Shown piece by piece: positions 12,262 through 23,884 of a stretch of DNA of 64,000 nt. The translations under genes were made by a program, and so were the position numbers. The stretch covers positions 24,500,925 to 24,564,924 of the forward strand of contig NC_132878.1 of the NCBI RefSeq assembly GCF_030463535.1, read 5' to 3'. This DNA is from Salminus brasiliensis. Taxonomy: Eukaryota; Chordata; Actinopteri; Characiformes; Bryconidae. Under the pieces are notes generated by a model that was not told where the DNA came from, did no database searches, and saw nothing but the letters and a program-made list of their open reading frames with translations. Within the stretch, counting starts at the first letter, position 1. The number at the start of each line of letters is the position of its first letter.

Positions 12262-12803
12262 AGTTTTGTTCTGAGCTGGCCATTTTCTCTTTTACTTCAT
12301 GTAGTCTGTGAGGTAGCTTTACTACACTTATTACTCTTAGCCTTACTATTAGTCTTGTAGAGCTTGTAGAGAGAAATGCACCTTACTTCCTCAAACTGTG
12401 GTACGTTCTAGCCTCAAACTGTGGTACGTTCTTACACTCTGGAAATTATTCTTTGATTGATGCCATAGAAGAACCACTATTGGTTCATAAAGAACCATGT
12501 TTGTCATAGAGATGTGTGAGTGTGGAGAACATTTAAAAGACCCAAACACTTTTCTCTTGATGTAAAGGTTCTTTACCCAGTTAAAAGTCACATCTTTTTA
12601 TAAAAATGATTCTTCTACAGCATTGCTCAAAGAACCCTTTGTAGCACTTTTATTTTTTAGAGTGCACATAGTTTTATTTTTTCCTTCATTGTTAGGTTAT
12701 TTAGTCTGGGTTGATTGCTAGTTGGTTCGTCTTTGTTTACTTGAGGAAAAGCCTGCCCTGATGATGCCCAGAGCTAGTAAAAATTATTTGTAGTCGAAAC
12801 ATG
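12262..12803. repeat. Segment present in block A only, with a short-element-like core
   Basis: Block B joins tgaccttctagtt directly to gacccaaccatgtctc (47,100-47,130), whereas block A has about 540 bp between them. The core at 12,470-12,665 (agaaccactattggttc, agaaccctttgtagcac, tttagagtgca) resembles a common fish non-autonomous repeat. Either an insertion in A or a deletion in B. Confidence 0.45.
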
Positions 12804-14066
12804 ACCCAACCATGTCTCTTTTCTTTTTAATGTTCCAACCTCTGAGAACCCCTAAATCATTAGCTCAAAGCTTATAATATGCGTTAGGGACGTATGCTGC
12901 AGTCAGTCTCTTAGCTTTCCACACTGGTGTTCCTCTGCAGGCTTGTGACTCACCATTAAACATTTTTCTGTTCTCTAAAACAGCATATCTGAAACCACCA
13001 GCGAAATGCATAAGTTTTATATACTGGTATAAAACAGTGATATGTGGTCACCTGAAAAGTTCCTATTTTGCATTATAACACCCTGCATATGCTCCCTGTA
13101 TACTCTCATTTGAAATAATAATAAAAAAATAATATAAAAATAATTTCTCTCTTTCTGATTGTGTGTATGTGTGTGTACAGTCTTGTCTGAGTGTAAGTTG
13201 TTATTTTATTAAAGGAAACACGGCATCATCAGGCTGGCTTTATTCTCTTTCTGCATTAAGACTGTTTTTTATTCTTCATTTACGTCTTTATCTTGTTCTT
13301 CAGTGCTGAGCAGGTGTGGGAACTTACCAGAGGGCTGGTGTTGAGTGGTCTCGGTATTATTGGGGGGAAAAAAAAACACAGAATGTTTCCACACCTGAGT
13401 CATGACTGACAGAGGTCAGGGTTGAGGTATATTTTGTTCTTTTGTAACTTTTATGTGATCCAATAAAACAATGTCTCATGCATCAGGTACCATATTTCTC
13501 TCTCTGCCTTTGACTGTCTTTGTCTACAGTCTGATCACACAAACACAATCTTTGTTTTGTATTATCTGTGCATTATTATACTTTATACATCATTATTAGT
13601 ATTTTGTAATTTATTCAAGGAAACACAGCTTCATTTAGCTGGTGAAAATACCCAGTAAGATGAACCAAACTCTTGCTTAACTTAAGCTAACTAGCTTGGT
13701 CGACAATGTAGACTCAGAGAACAACACTTAGAGAAGAAACTTGTGCCACAGGTGGGGGTGGGAGGGTGGTATGGCTGCAATTTAGCAGGGAAAGTGCTGT
13801 CAAACTGAGAGGGGTTTTGTAATCTAATTTCATAAGTGGCTTAAAAACTGTTTATCCCTCAGTGTTCATGCACTTGACCTAAATAATCAAATTACAATCA
13901 GTACACATTACAATCAGCCACAATAAGTTTTTATTTATTTATTATTGTATGGGTTATTAACACCCTGAGGTTGAGGTTAAACGTTGTTTATCAGTAGACT
14001 TCACACCTCAGTCGACCTAAACTAGGCACTAGTTGAGCTTTTCTGTTCCTTTCTGTTCTTTTTTGC

Positions 14067-14067
<1 letters not shown>
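12804..14067. other. Intergenic duplicated sequence
   Basis: No gene recognised. Matches 47,110-48,650 and 51,120-52,660. The part at 13,290-13,660 also has a third diverged copy at 25,000-25,440. Confidence 0.45.

Positions 14068-14122
<55 letters not shown>
14068..14122. repeat. CT/CA compound microsatellite
   Basis: A run of CT dinucleotides followed directly by a run of CA dinucleotides. The block B counterparts keep only the CA part (48,653-48,684 and 52,663-52,692). Confidence 0.95.
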
Positions 14123-14126
<4 letters not shown>

Positions 14127-14334
14127 GACTGCTGTAACTTACCAACTAAACCAGAGAATTGACTTTTTATTTAATTAAATCAGAGAAATCACCAAATTGT
14201 ACTTAATTCAAGCCCTGAAACCAGTGGTTCAGAGATTTCTAATAGTTATTTCCTTAAGTCCCCGGTGATATTACAACCTAAGGCTAATTAATCTGTAGCT
14301 ACATTGACTGGCTGTAGAAATAGTCTCTTCTCAG

Positions 14335-14640
14335 ATTATCCCCACCAGACGGGTTCCCAAGCTCAGCAACCTGGGAATCAGCACTTCTATATGTAACTCA
14401 GTCTTGGACTTCCTGACAGACCCCACTGTCATTGTGGACTACCTGAGTGCGTTTCCAGCTTCGATTTCTGAGCGTCCGGAAACCAGTTCTAGACCAGCTA
14501 TCTTCCATCTTCTACCACTCTGCTGAACTCCACACTATAAAATCACTACTACCCAAGTACTGCATACACACTACACACTGCAAACTACATTCAGTACTTT
14601 GTACTTGTACAGAGCAATGACAATTAAGTTAAATCTATCT
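14335..14640 (+). mobile_element. Non-LTR retrotransposon 3' end
   Basis: Plus strand encodes a reverse transcriptase fragment, PKLSNLGISTSICNSVLDFL, typical of L2/Rex-type LINEs. It is followed by non-coding sequence ending in tacttgtacagagcaatgac and aattaagttaaatct, the usual 3' tail of fish L2 elements. Much of the ORF end is missing. Same element at 48,718-48,797 (cut) and 52,728-53,036. Confidence 0.7.
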
Positions 14641-15282
14641 ACAAAGAGACTCATCTCCATCTATAACCTTCTTTCTGAAGGCCTCAGAGAGCTTTTTGGT
14701 TCTCACCATCTTAATAATGTTCACTTTACCAATGAAGACCAAACTAAGATAAGACAGGCTCCTCCAAAATCTTTCTAATGATTTCTGAATTTGTCTTTGT
14801 CTAAATTGCATTTCTATTCATTATATTTTACATTTGTTCAATCTTTAGATTACAGGTTTGTCTATTTGGCAGTACAGAGTTCTAATGATCAGAGAATGCA
14901 GCAAGTTGGCCTGCCAAGTAGGCTGCCTGTATGGTCATTGTGGTTTGTATAGTGTTTGGAAAGTAAACCGGTAGCCTTGAGCATGTGACATTGTGGCTTA
15001 TAAAATGGGACATTAGTGTTTAATATATAGTGTTTAATGTTGTATTGTTTAAGTAGTATTAGATGCTCATAAATGCTTTGATTATTCTCAAAGGCAACAC
15101 ACATTCGTTTTTCTGATTTTATTTGCTTGTTGTGTGTAAACAGACTGCTGAGCTCTCTCTCAATCTTCCTCTCTTCTCTTTCTCTGTGTGTTGGTTTTTG
15201 CTCTTTTACACCTTGGTCTGGGCTGAAAAAAACTAGTCTAATGTGGTTGCTTTCTCTTCGTTTGTCTTCCTTTAGCAGTCTT

Positions 15283-15285
<3 letters not shown>
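14641..15285. other. Intergenic duplicated sequence
   Basis: No gene recognised. Aligns with 53,037-53,715; block B has about 100 extra bases near 53,225-53,350. Confidence 0.4.

Positions 15286-15368
<83 letters not shown>
15286..15368. repeat. CT microsatellite
   Basis: Long TC/CT dinucleotide run, slightly interrupted. It lies immediately before the TATA box at 15,393; the block B equivalent is 53,715-53,780. Confidence 0.95.
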
Positions 15369-15374
<6 letters not shown>

Positions 15375-15392
15375 TTTACCTAAGTAAGGACC

Positions 15393-15398
15393 TATAAA
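15393..15398 (+). promoter_or_regulatory. TATA box of a duplicated first-exon module
   Basis: cctataaaagcc lies about 30 bp before an exon-like segment that ends in a good donor at 15,514. Block B has ctttaaaag at the same place (about 53,815-53,825), a weaker match. Confidence 0.55.
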
Positions 15399-15422
15399 AG
15401 CCAGTGTATCAGCCAGTAAATC

Positions 15423-15514
15423 ACCTGTTCAACAGAAACATCTTCTTGGACAAGCAACTGCAGTGAATCTGCCACAAGACACATCTACACAGACTACTGC
15501 AATCTTTTAAACAG
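15423..15514 (+). other. Predicted non-coding exon with splice donor (block A)
   Basis: Exon-like sequence ends aaacag|gtaagatt. It is conserved in block B with several indels, whereas the donor and following intron start are identical, as expected for a real 5' UTR exon. It probably belongs to the long-class RNase transcription unit; in block A that unit's coding exon is missing. The transcription start is inferred from the TATA position. Confidence 0.45.
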
Positions 15515-15829
15515 GTAAGATTCATATTTTTATCACACAAAAGTAGTCTAAAATCATAAAAGTAATTATCAGTTATAACTTCATTGTAAATTTATGCCAG
15601 ACACCTACTTCACCTTGCCTCAGGATGCCGCACCATGAAAGATAAAAGAGCAAAGGCGTCTAGGAAACCCCTTAATTAAATGATCAGATGCTAAAAAATT
15701 GCAAGAGGCTGGCATGGAAGCACAAGAGGTTTAATAAATCATTTCAAATATAAGTAAAGTGATCCATCAAATTTATGCAAAAACAAATGGGTTTGTAATC
15801 AAATGAGACAATAGAACAGAATTCTAGCT

Positions 15830-16390
15830 TTTTATTTCCTGATGTTTACCTCAGTATGTATTAATAAATGAACATTAGAACATGACATCTTTGGTTTGAG
15901 ACTACACATTTTGAAGTCAACAAAATATTGCACCATATGCACTTCCTGTAAACTGACTTCAGGACACTTCTGGATGCATTCTGCTGGCACTATCATGGGT
16001 AACATAACAACCACACTGGCCGTTCCATCACTTTGGTAGTCTTAATCTTGGTCTCACTCTGGCTGTAGAAATCATGGACAGTCTAATGACTCTCAGAAGT
16101 TGAAGTAACCACAGGGTCTATCTCCTTTGCTGGTGATTTTACATCTCATTTTGGGGAGTTGGGGATGAGGTGGGGCGGTTATCATCCAACATCCTCACCT
16201 CACTAATGCTCTTGTCACTGCATTTAATTAAATCCTTATAGCAATGCTCCAAAAGTCTTGTAGAAAGCTTTCCCTGAACAGTACACACAGTTACTCCAAC
16301 AAAAGCAGGATACATTTTTTAATACCCTTGATTTCAGAAGAATCTTGACAAGCATGTGTGCCAATACTTTTGTCCATATAGAGTAAGATT
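15830..16390 (-). mobile_element. MITE-like repeat
   Basis: Ends with gccaatacttttgtccatata, a widespread terminus of fish non-autonomous DNA transposons; the internal gttatcatccaacatcctcacctcac also matches the copy at 11,380. Present in block B at 54,290-54,905. Confidence 0.5.
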
Positions 16391-17449
16391 AAGATAAAGG
16401 TACAAACCTACATTTTGAAAGCCATTGTGTGTAATAACAAAATGTGCTTTAGCTGTTAATTCTGTTGGATAGACTAGTTTTGGCATTATTGTTAAAAGAT
16501 TGAAAGAAGTAGCTCATAGCAAAAACACTGTTAGACCACACATTAAACTAAGTAAAGGTAGTATGGATTTGATGCTTTTGGGGAACTGCGATGAGCAGTT
16601 CAATATTCAGTCTTAAAAATATTTTATTATGTATGGCTCAAAAATTTTGTTTTATGCTGTTTGAGAACCTGCTGCCGTTTGTCAGAGAGACTAAGGTTAA
16701 CGAGAAACAAAATAAAAAATGTGATATTTCAAAAGTAATATCAAATCAAACAACATTTTATGCATTTTTATGTTATATTTTTGTTCACTTATTTTCCACT
16801 CATAAATGATCCAGTAATGTTAGACAACATGAAAACATTATCTGTTTGATTATAGGCAAGCTAACCTGCCCTGATTATCATGATAGTGTCTATAGCTTAG
16901 CTTCTGGATTCACATTTAAACCCCATTATATTCTTCAGTATGTAGCCCTAACATTGCATTTATTATAAAAGTATATTTAATTGAACCTCTTTTTTTCTAA
17001 AGTACAGTACTGTGCAGTTCCATGACACAAGGGGGCGAGAAAAGTTAAGCCACAGAAGGGCAGTACTGGATTTAAACCAAAAGAACAATCAAACACCCTG
17101 AGTTACAGCAACACTATGTGTCATTTTTACCTTAATATAATAGCTTCAAAATCATGCTGAGCTCTAATTTCTTCTCCGGGCCTCCATGTCCTTTAGGAGT
17201 GGCTCAAAACACAAATTACACTTCCTGACTGTAGGGGAAGCCCAGAAGCAAGAGATACCAATTCTTGCACTTACAAGAATTACACTTGCACTCACAATTA
17301 CACTTCTTCACTGACTCTGCGGGCATAAAGAATGTTTATATTATACACAAAGAGTGCATGGATAGTGCATAGAGCCTATACACTCTGAGAACATTTCTCA
17401 GCTAATCACGCTTGTGTGGCCAGAACTAACTGTGGTAAAATATTACATA
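16391..17449. other. Intergenic duplicated sequence
   Basis: No gene recognised. Aligns with 54,906-55,850 in block B. An open frame at 16,591-16,809 is partly missing in B and is not conserved as coding sequence. Confidence 0.4.
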
Positions 17450-17479
17450 ACATATAAGAAATATTGATTAATTTTAAAT

Positions 17480-17561
17480 ATATCCCCAGGCACACTGCTA
17501 ACAAATTTAACAGAAGTAGAAAGCAGTGATTGCTAAGGAGTGACCGGAGGACAAGACTGAG
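17480..17561 (+). other. Orphan first exon of a long-class RNase (block A)
   Basis: gcagtgattgctaaggagtg through actgag|gtaagt matches the exon before the 56.1-kb RNase (donor at 55,965), and the following intron matches to about 17,690. There the similarity stops just where block B has the acceptor and coding exon. The donor is intact, but no RNase coding exon follows until 23,884. Confidence 0.6.
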
Positions 17562-17689
17562 GTAAGTTTGTGATGATCTATGTCATGCATATTTTCATTC
17601 ATTACATTAAAGTGTGAATACAGTAATTTTTTTGTACACTTTAAACATTCTTTCAATCTTTTTTTGTTTCTTTACCCTGTTTTCTTTCC

Positions 17690-17935
17690 CCAAACTCTAC
17701 CATCTCTACTGGTCTAATATATGCCTGTCATCATGCTTTCACCTAAGCCACCAGATCTGCTTATCTCAACCCCTTTCTTTTATAATCTCCATAAATTTTA
17801 TCTTCAAATGGAACTGTAGAAATATCCATGTCCATATTCATGGAACCTGTAGTTTAGCACCCATGTCTACCAACATCTTCCAATCTCACCCATTTACCAG
17901 TGTTTGCACCCTGCACTCCTTCTCCATTACACTGC
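17690..17935. other. Segment replacing the long-class RNase coding exon in block A
   Basis: About 245 bp unrelated to block B, where the same interval (about 56,090-57,185) holds the RNase coding exon and 3' UTR. Similarity to B resumes at atacaaatccagctgccctg. I do not recognise the segment. Confidence 0.55.
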
Positions 17936-18083
17936 CCCTTTCATACAAATCCAGCTGCCCTGCTGCCACTAACAAAGGGCATGTTCTTAATCTCCAAGTA
18001 CTTCTTCTCAAATGCACCTGCTAAAGACGTAAATACCAGTGTACCATCTCTTGGAAACAAACTAACCTTACATGCTGACAGAT

Positions 18084-18414
18084 TTACATTTACATTTACA
18101 TTTACGGCATTTACAAGACGCTCTTATCCAGAGCGACTTACAAAGTGCTTTGCTGTTTACCCAAGAAAAGCCTTAGCTAGTTAGAATAGACTAATAATTC
18201 AAAAGATACCTCTAAGCTTACACGTTGCTAAACACAATACAATAAGGCGACCATAGAACTATTCGTCTAAGCACTCTCGGAAGAGGTGGGTCTTCAGTTT
18301 GCGTTTGAAGACTGCGAGCGACTCGGCCGTTCAGACACCCAGGGGCAGCTTGTTCCACCACTTTGGTGCCAGGACAGAAAAAAGCCTGGACGCTTGTCCT
18401 GGACGCTGGAAATG
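18084..18414 (-). mobile_element. 5'-truncated LINE insertion with 7-bp target-site duplication
   Basis: Flanked by GACAGAT at 18,077-18,083 and 18,415-18,421; block B has a single GACAGAT at this place (about 57,326). The plus-strand left end is a (TTTACA)-type tail. Read on the minus strand, the element encodes the end of a LINE ORF2 (WWNKLPLGV, stop, then AESLAVFKRKLKTHLFREC) followed by 3' UTR and tail. The tail and the target-site duplication point to target-primed reverse transcription. Inserted after the A/B duplication, or lost precisely from B, which is less likely. Confidence 0.88.
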
Positions 18415-18421
18415 GACAGAT

Positions 18422-20003
18422 GGTGCCATTTCCAGCACATAATGTGATTCTAGAAGGCCATAACCTTCACCATTTGTAAGCATGGCCATTAAATTTCATT
18501 TAAATTAAAATATTCATTGAAAAGTGAGAATGTGGGTCTATACTTTAAAAATACTGAATGACAAATAAATTCTGCTGAATTAAATTTTTAAATATATTTT
18601 GCTTTCTTCCACTTTAACATCATTGAGCAGTATAATGATTCAAAAAATGCAGACCATAACTACAAGACATTGTGATCAGTATGAGCAGAATGGGATAAAA
18701 TCTTGACCGGCATAACCGTATTCCCAATATGGCCATGCATCATAGCAACACCCATTTGTCTAATACACAATAGTTATTATGAGATCAATTGAACATTCTT
18801 CCAGATAATAGAGTTCTTGTTAAAGTTTTACTCAACCTGTAAATGTATTTTTTGCATATTGTGCATAAAGTCTGTTTTATAAAAGAATACAGAGAAAATC
18901 ATGATCCAAGATCCTGGATGTACCTGATTAAACATTGTCCAAAGAGTTCATTACATATTTACATGTAATCATTGTCTACTGCACAATTATCAAATTCTAC
19001 TATTTCCTTATTTGGAAATACTTTAAAGTACACTTACAAGTGCTATGTATAGCTCTTTAATTGTCCATTAATAAAGTTTTACTTCATTAAAGAATATTTC
19101 TTTAGCAGGTAGTACAGATGTAGAAAGTATAAAAGAATAGAAGTATTATAGAATAAATCAACTTTTATAGAAGTATAAAGAATAAATCTCTTGGATTCAT
19201 CTTTGGAAAACATCTATGAATTCTCATTAGGATATAGTGCATTTAACAAGTTATTGGCCTTTTTTCATATGACTTGAACACACAAAGAGTCACAAAAGCC
19301 ACTAAGAGTTTCCCACTGACTGATAAATTTTATCAGCCTCCACCTTTTAAGCATGTTACTGCACCAAAGTGGCAGCATAATTTTTTAAGCGCACTTCTAT
19401 CTCAAAAGTTGTGGAATTTCAAATGCATGCTATATAATAAGTTAAAACATGAAGTCCTGATTGATATTATTTTATACTAATACATGGAAGGTGAAATGCA
19501 CGTTTACATTTTACTTCTTGCTGCATTAATATTTTAATGCATTGTAATCTTTTTTATTGTTTTGATCTAAATTTTCTAAAAGCAGCAACATCATTTATTA
19601 TAATTTGGGGTTATTTTAGATTTGGAACCAGCCAGTGTGGCATATTAATTAGCAGTGTTAGAAAATGTAGAAAGCAAATAGGGAATGCTGTGGCTTGACA
19701 AAAGTAGGAGAAATTAGGAAACGATGCTTGTGCTTACAGTATTTTATTTTTAATAGATGGTTTCATAAATCTAGCACTTATGTAGCAACGTTAATAAACA
19801 TGGCTGTTACTTTTAGAAATACAAAGACATTGCATTACAGTAAAAGTGTCAGTATATTCTACTGATGTCTAAATAACTTTTCATTCTTAAAACAAAAGAA
19901 TTGCCATAGCGTTTCCTTGGACTTAGGATTATTAGGATTAATATTATTACCCAAATATTTTCAAACTTTGCCACATTTTACTGTATTTGACACGTTTGGA
20001 GTG
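18422..20003. other. Intergenic duplicated sequence
   Basis: No gene recognised. Aligns with 57,330-58,960. Block B has an extra short segment at about 57,540-57,640 that carries a perfect hairpin. Confidence 0.45.
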
Positions 20004-20302
20004 TCAATTGAGTTTATTAATAACAAGGATGTCTTCTTCATAATGCACAGGCCATTCCTGATCACACCCCACTGTAATGATGCGAGTGCTCTGTTTACCA
20101 TGATACTCACATCTAGGGTGTCTTTCTCCACTTTTCAAACGGCAAGTGACTACAGGAAATGGTTTGGTGCTTTCATAGAGATTCCTAGTCTTGTGTATGC
20201 CTCCTTTCTGGCACACTGCTCGAACCTGAAGGTATTGATTTCTTTACACTTATTGGTGTCTCCTGCTAAATTTCTCCTGATCACGCTGTCACACTTGTTT
20301 TC
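20004..20302 (-). pseudogene. RNase A superfamily pseudogene, 5'-deleted and frameshifted
   Basis: Minus strand. What remains is the middle and end of a short-class RNase: the CKEINTF signature, then after a frameshift CQKGGIHKTR, PFPVVTCRLKSG, the last Cys in VGCDQ and PVHY (His119). Compared with the block B copy, 19 bases are missing between the signature and CQKGG, which breaks the frame. The signal peptide, the His12 region, the intron and the adjacent first exon are gone through a deletion of about 660 bp (its B counterpart is about 59,272-59,932). It cannot encode a working RNase. Confidence 0.85.
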
Positions 20303-21343
20303 AGAGATGTGTGCACTCTCTGTGTATATTTGCATACACATTTCAAAACCTAAAGGCTTGAGATCCAGGATTATCCAGGAATAAATGTCAGGAATATCCG
20401 ATTTTCATAAAAGTTTACAAACATTATTTGAAACAATGAAAAAGAACAAATTCATAATTTGAGTAAAAATAGGGAAATTTGGTTTAATATTACTCTGTTG
20501 AAAGTCAACGTCCATCCAAAAATGAATGTTTTAAGATACATTATGCATTTGTATGTAATGGTATCAAAGCAAATGTTTCATTTACAAAAAAAGTACAATC
20601 AAAATATCTGTGTTTTCCATCTGTCTTCAAGTTAGTGGAGTAAAAATGTAAATATCAATCTGTAAACATTTATATCACATATAATCTTAGATGGCACTAA
20701 AAGGAAAATGACAGGATGTTAAGGAAGGGAGTCATGTTCACTTATTCACATATCACTTGTCATATTGATGCTGTAAACTAGTTTAGAACCAACCCCCCGG
20801 GCAACCAGCAATGACTAAACTGGTGACAGTGAGGAGGACGAAGAGAGAGCGAACACAAGAGGCTCAGTTATGCTGTATGCAACAGATTAAAGATTTCAGT
20901 CCACAGATCCACAATGGAACCAAAATGCATGAATCTACCCTCTGACATAACTGACACTTGTTCCACCATAAGACACTAGCCGATTTGCAGATTAGGGTTG
21001 GTACCCAAGAAGCATTTAAGGCAGGGGTTTTAGATCAAACACAAAAGAGTTGTTTTCAGTTGTAATGTTCAATTTAACTTAATTATTTAAATTGTTTTAA
21101 AAAGTTAGCTAGCATCATCTTCCTTCTAAATTAGAAATCAGCAGTAAGTAACCAAGTGCTTTCAAATTTATTTTATTGCTCACACATTTTCACCACATGC
21201 AACTTTTTAAGGCTATAGAAGATAAAATGCTGTAATTTACACAGATCTCTACAATGAATCTCATGCAGTTTATTAGTACAAACAAAGAAGAATTTCATTC
21301 TGTCAAACTAGAGCATTTAAAGCTGCATAAAACAGTTTCACTC
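20303..21343. other. Intergenic duplicated sequence
   Basis: No gene recognised. Matches 59,930-60,880 and then 63,350-63,617; in block B about 2.5 kb (including a Tc1 element) separates the two parts. Confidence 0.45.
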
Positions 21344-21345
21344 AC

Positions 21346-21398
21346 CTTACTTCTGTCAGGTCCAGAGTGAAGAGCCCTCTCTGTCTCCACAATTTATA
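21346..21398 (-). promoter_or_regulatory. TATA box and short first exon, copy 1 of 3
   Basis: Minus strand: TATAAA (plus 21,393-21,398), then a short conserved segment with gggctcttcactctggacctg, ending in a donor (gt at plus 21,345-21,344). Same unit at 59,776-59,828 and 63,620-63,672. Here the donor context is changed (gtaag|gtgag instead of ggaag|gtgag). In the 59-kb copy it lies 364 bp before the RNase coding exon. Confidence 0.55.
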
Positions 21399-21479
21399 TT
21401 CACTGTAGTTGTGTCTGTTTCTAATCCTGACTGACTAAGGTCTCTAGCCGATCTGCAGATCTGACGCCTCTATTTTCCA

Positions 21480-21665
21480 GGTTTGTGGGAGCCATGTGGC
21501 CTGTTATGGAGATGATACCATTTGTTACAGTTGAAGTGATAAGCAGAGGGTCCATTGAGGGACAACTGGTTCTTGATGTATCTCATGACAAGCCTGTCAA
21601 AAAACCTCATGATGGTGGGTGCAACGGGACAGTAATCATTGAGGCAGGACGAGGCGTGTGGTCTT
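21480..21665 (-). mobile_element. LINE reverse transcriptase fragment
   Basis: Minus strand reads CLNDYCPVAPTIMRFFDRLV then MRYIKNQ, the conserved N-terminal RT segment of L2/Rex-type LINEs (the usual form has NDYRPVALT). The plus-strand open frame here is its shadow. Confidence 0.75.
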
Positions 21666-23798
21666 AAAGGAAGCTTAGTTGCCGGTGTGGCTCAAAGAGA
21701 TGCTGGGATGAGTTGGAGTGCAGTTTGTGATCCAGATCTAATCATTCAACATTAGTGCTTTATCTAACTAATGCCACACTTGAATGGGGAAAGTGATTTT
21801 GCTTGGCAGTAATTAAAGTAAAGGGATAATCCACAGTTTACATAGCTGTGTCCTCATGTACATGTATTTTGACTCTGACAGGAGCTACCTTTATGCAACA
21901 GAAAATTTTGCTTTAAATTGGTTAACCCGGCAGCTCAAAATTATATTATAAGTCTTCTGAGCTTTTTTACATCCAAACAAGCAAACAAAAACACCAAGTA
22001 CAACAGGGAGTCAGCAGGCTGCCCTTGTGGTGTTGCAGTGACTTGCAAGCCTTGTATGTATACATATAAGTTTTTAGACATGTGAATATGCACTGTATAT
22101 GTACTGTAACTGATAATGAAACAAACTGATTAAAAGAGGCATCAGTTGGTGTCGTTCTACCTACTTAGAACGTACTACCTACTATAATATACATCCATAT
22201 GTTGTGCTGGGGTTCCCTGCTGTCCAATGAAACACCTGTATCTCCATTATTTTCTATTTTTAGTTGCCTTCATTTAAACCCTGTAGCTGCTATGTACACT
22301 GTCTTTTCTGGATGAACAGACCAATATAAATGCTCTAAATGATTTGGAATGATCTCATATTTTACATTGACTTCTATTAAAGGTTAGGAACCTTTTTGCC
22401 TTCTCTTGTAAAGTCACTATTTTGGAGATACATTGGATTCATTCATTTGAATGAAATTATAATTTGTTCTCTGACCATGCATGAGCTCACAACACAAGTG
22501 TGAATGAAAGGCTGAAGCTAACCAGAAAGTATATAGTTTATCTTGTTCATCGGTGCACTTGTGAAGATGATCTCACACCTAGTCTGAACTGAACTTAACC
22601 ATGGTTGAGATATAATACTACCATCAGCCATATAACAGCCCCAGAACTCAACCCAGCTCAACCCATTGAAGTGATAAAACAAAAGGTTGTTTATCTCTAT
22701 CATTTGAAGAGGGGTTTCACACTTAGTCTCTCACCTCAGTCAGGGCTGATTACGGACAAAATTGTTAGAGGTGTAATAGCAGACGCACCAATGCATAAGT
22801 ATAAACGCTTACAATGGCGTAGGCCACTTGCATAGGCTATGGCTATGATCCACATCCTTCTTTCACTTCAGATGATGATTCTGTATCTCAAATGCATGTG
22901 TACATAAATTAACAATTATTTTATTAAACAGCAGACAGCATTTTGCTTTGGAGAAATTTGCTCTGTTAGCTCTGTGTTTCTCCACCATGTTACTTCCAAT
23001 GTCACAGACAGGGACTTGACAGGGTGGACTCTCATTACACACACGGTAGTATGTTTTTAAGAAGAACCATTACTTGAACACACACAGTGTGAAAAGTATG
23101 ACCAAAAATGTGTATCATTGTATTTTTTAAAGATTCTGTCATTTTATACATTTCATTATGTATAAAATGAAGGCTTTGGGTAATATAGGGTTTGCCCCAC
23201 ATGACACCATATGTAAAGGAATCAAAGGGCATGAAACAAATACAAAATGGAAATGGTCTGTCATTATAGATTAACAGTGGCGTGTTTTACTACTAATACA
23301 CATATGTAACAACTGTGTATATCAAATATTTTTATTCTGCAAAAGAACTGAAGTGAATAAATCTGTGTAAATCTGTTGCATTCTCTTTGAAACATATTTT
23401 GAAAGTTTATGAACACTGAACTTTGAAAATTAAGTCTAGTTTCTCGGTATTATTGCAGCATATTGCTAGCAACAGTGTTATACTGTCTAAATTATGCAGC
23501 ACTAAAATTTCATGCATGAAAAAATACAATATTATGTCATTGAGAGGTTCTGAAGGTTAGATTTGATAAATGTTCTATTAATTGCCCAGTCCCAGCTCAT
23601 ATTAACCAAAAATGTTTTACCTAGTTTAAAACAAATAAGGTTATAATAAGGTAACAGGGCAGTGTGCCCAGCTCCCCTAATGCTTGGGAAAGTGCCACCC
23701 ACCTGTTAATAACAACCTGTAGCTTAGTCACATTACTGAGGCTCTCCTAGAAATCACACATACAGTGCCCAAAATCTTCACCTTACTGAAGCTTAGAG
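21666..23798. other. Intergenic, nothing firm
   Basis: AT-rich. 22,540-22,740 distantly resembles 4,620-4,720 and 27,440-27,560 (short blocks around tcttgttcat and cacacct). No gene seen. Confidence 0.4.
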
Positions 23799-23805
23799 TA
23801 TATAA
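23799..23805 (+). promoter_or_regulatory. Possible TATA box of the 23.9-kb RNase
   Basis: gagtatataacaaag lies 80 bp before the ATG. An acceptor-like pyrimidine tract (tctctctgtctttcag) sits directly before the ATG, so the real promoter may instead lie farther upstream behind a non-coding exon. Confidence 0.3.
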
Positions 23806-23884
23806 CAAAGCTATATATGAATAAATTAGTGTATATATTTGTTATGTGTCTCTTATGTCACTCTCTTTCTCTCTGTCTTTCAGT

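Noticed and set aside
15127..15387. 86-codon plus-strand open frame rich in Leu and Ser
   Set aside because: It is mostly translation of the CT microsatellite.
17614..18184. Overlapping plus-strand open frames of 136 and 94 codons
   Set aside because: They run across intron, an unrelated segment and a LINE insertion, and are not conserved in block B.
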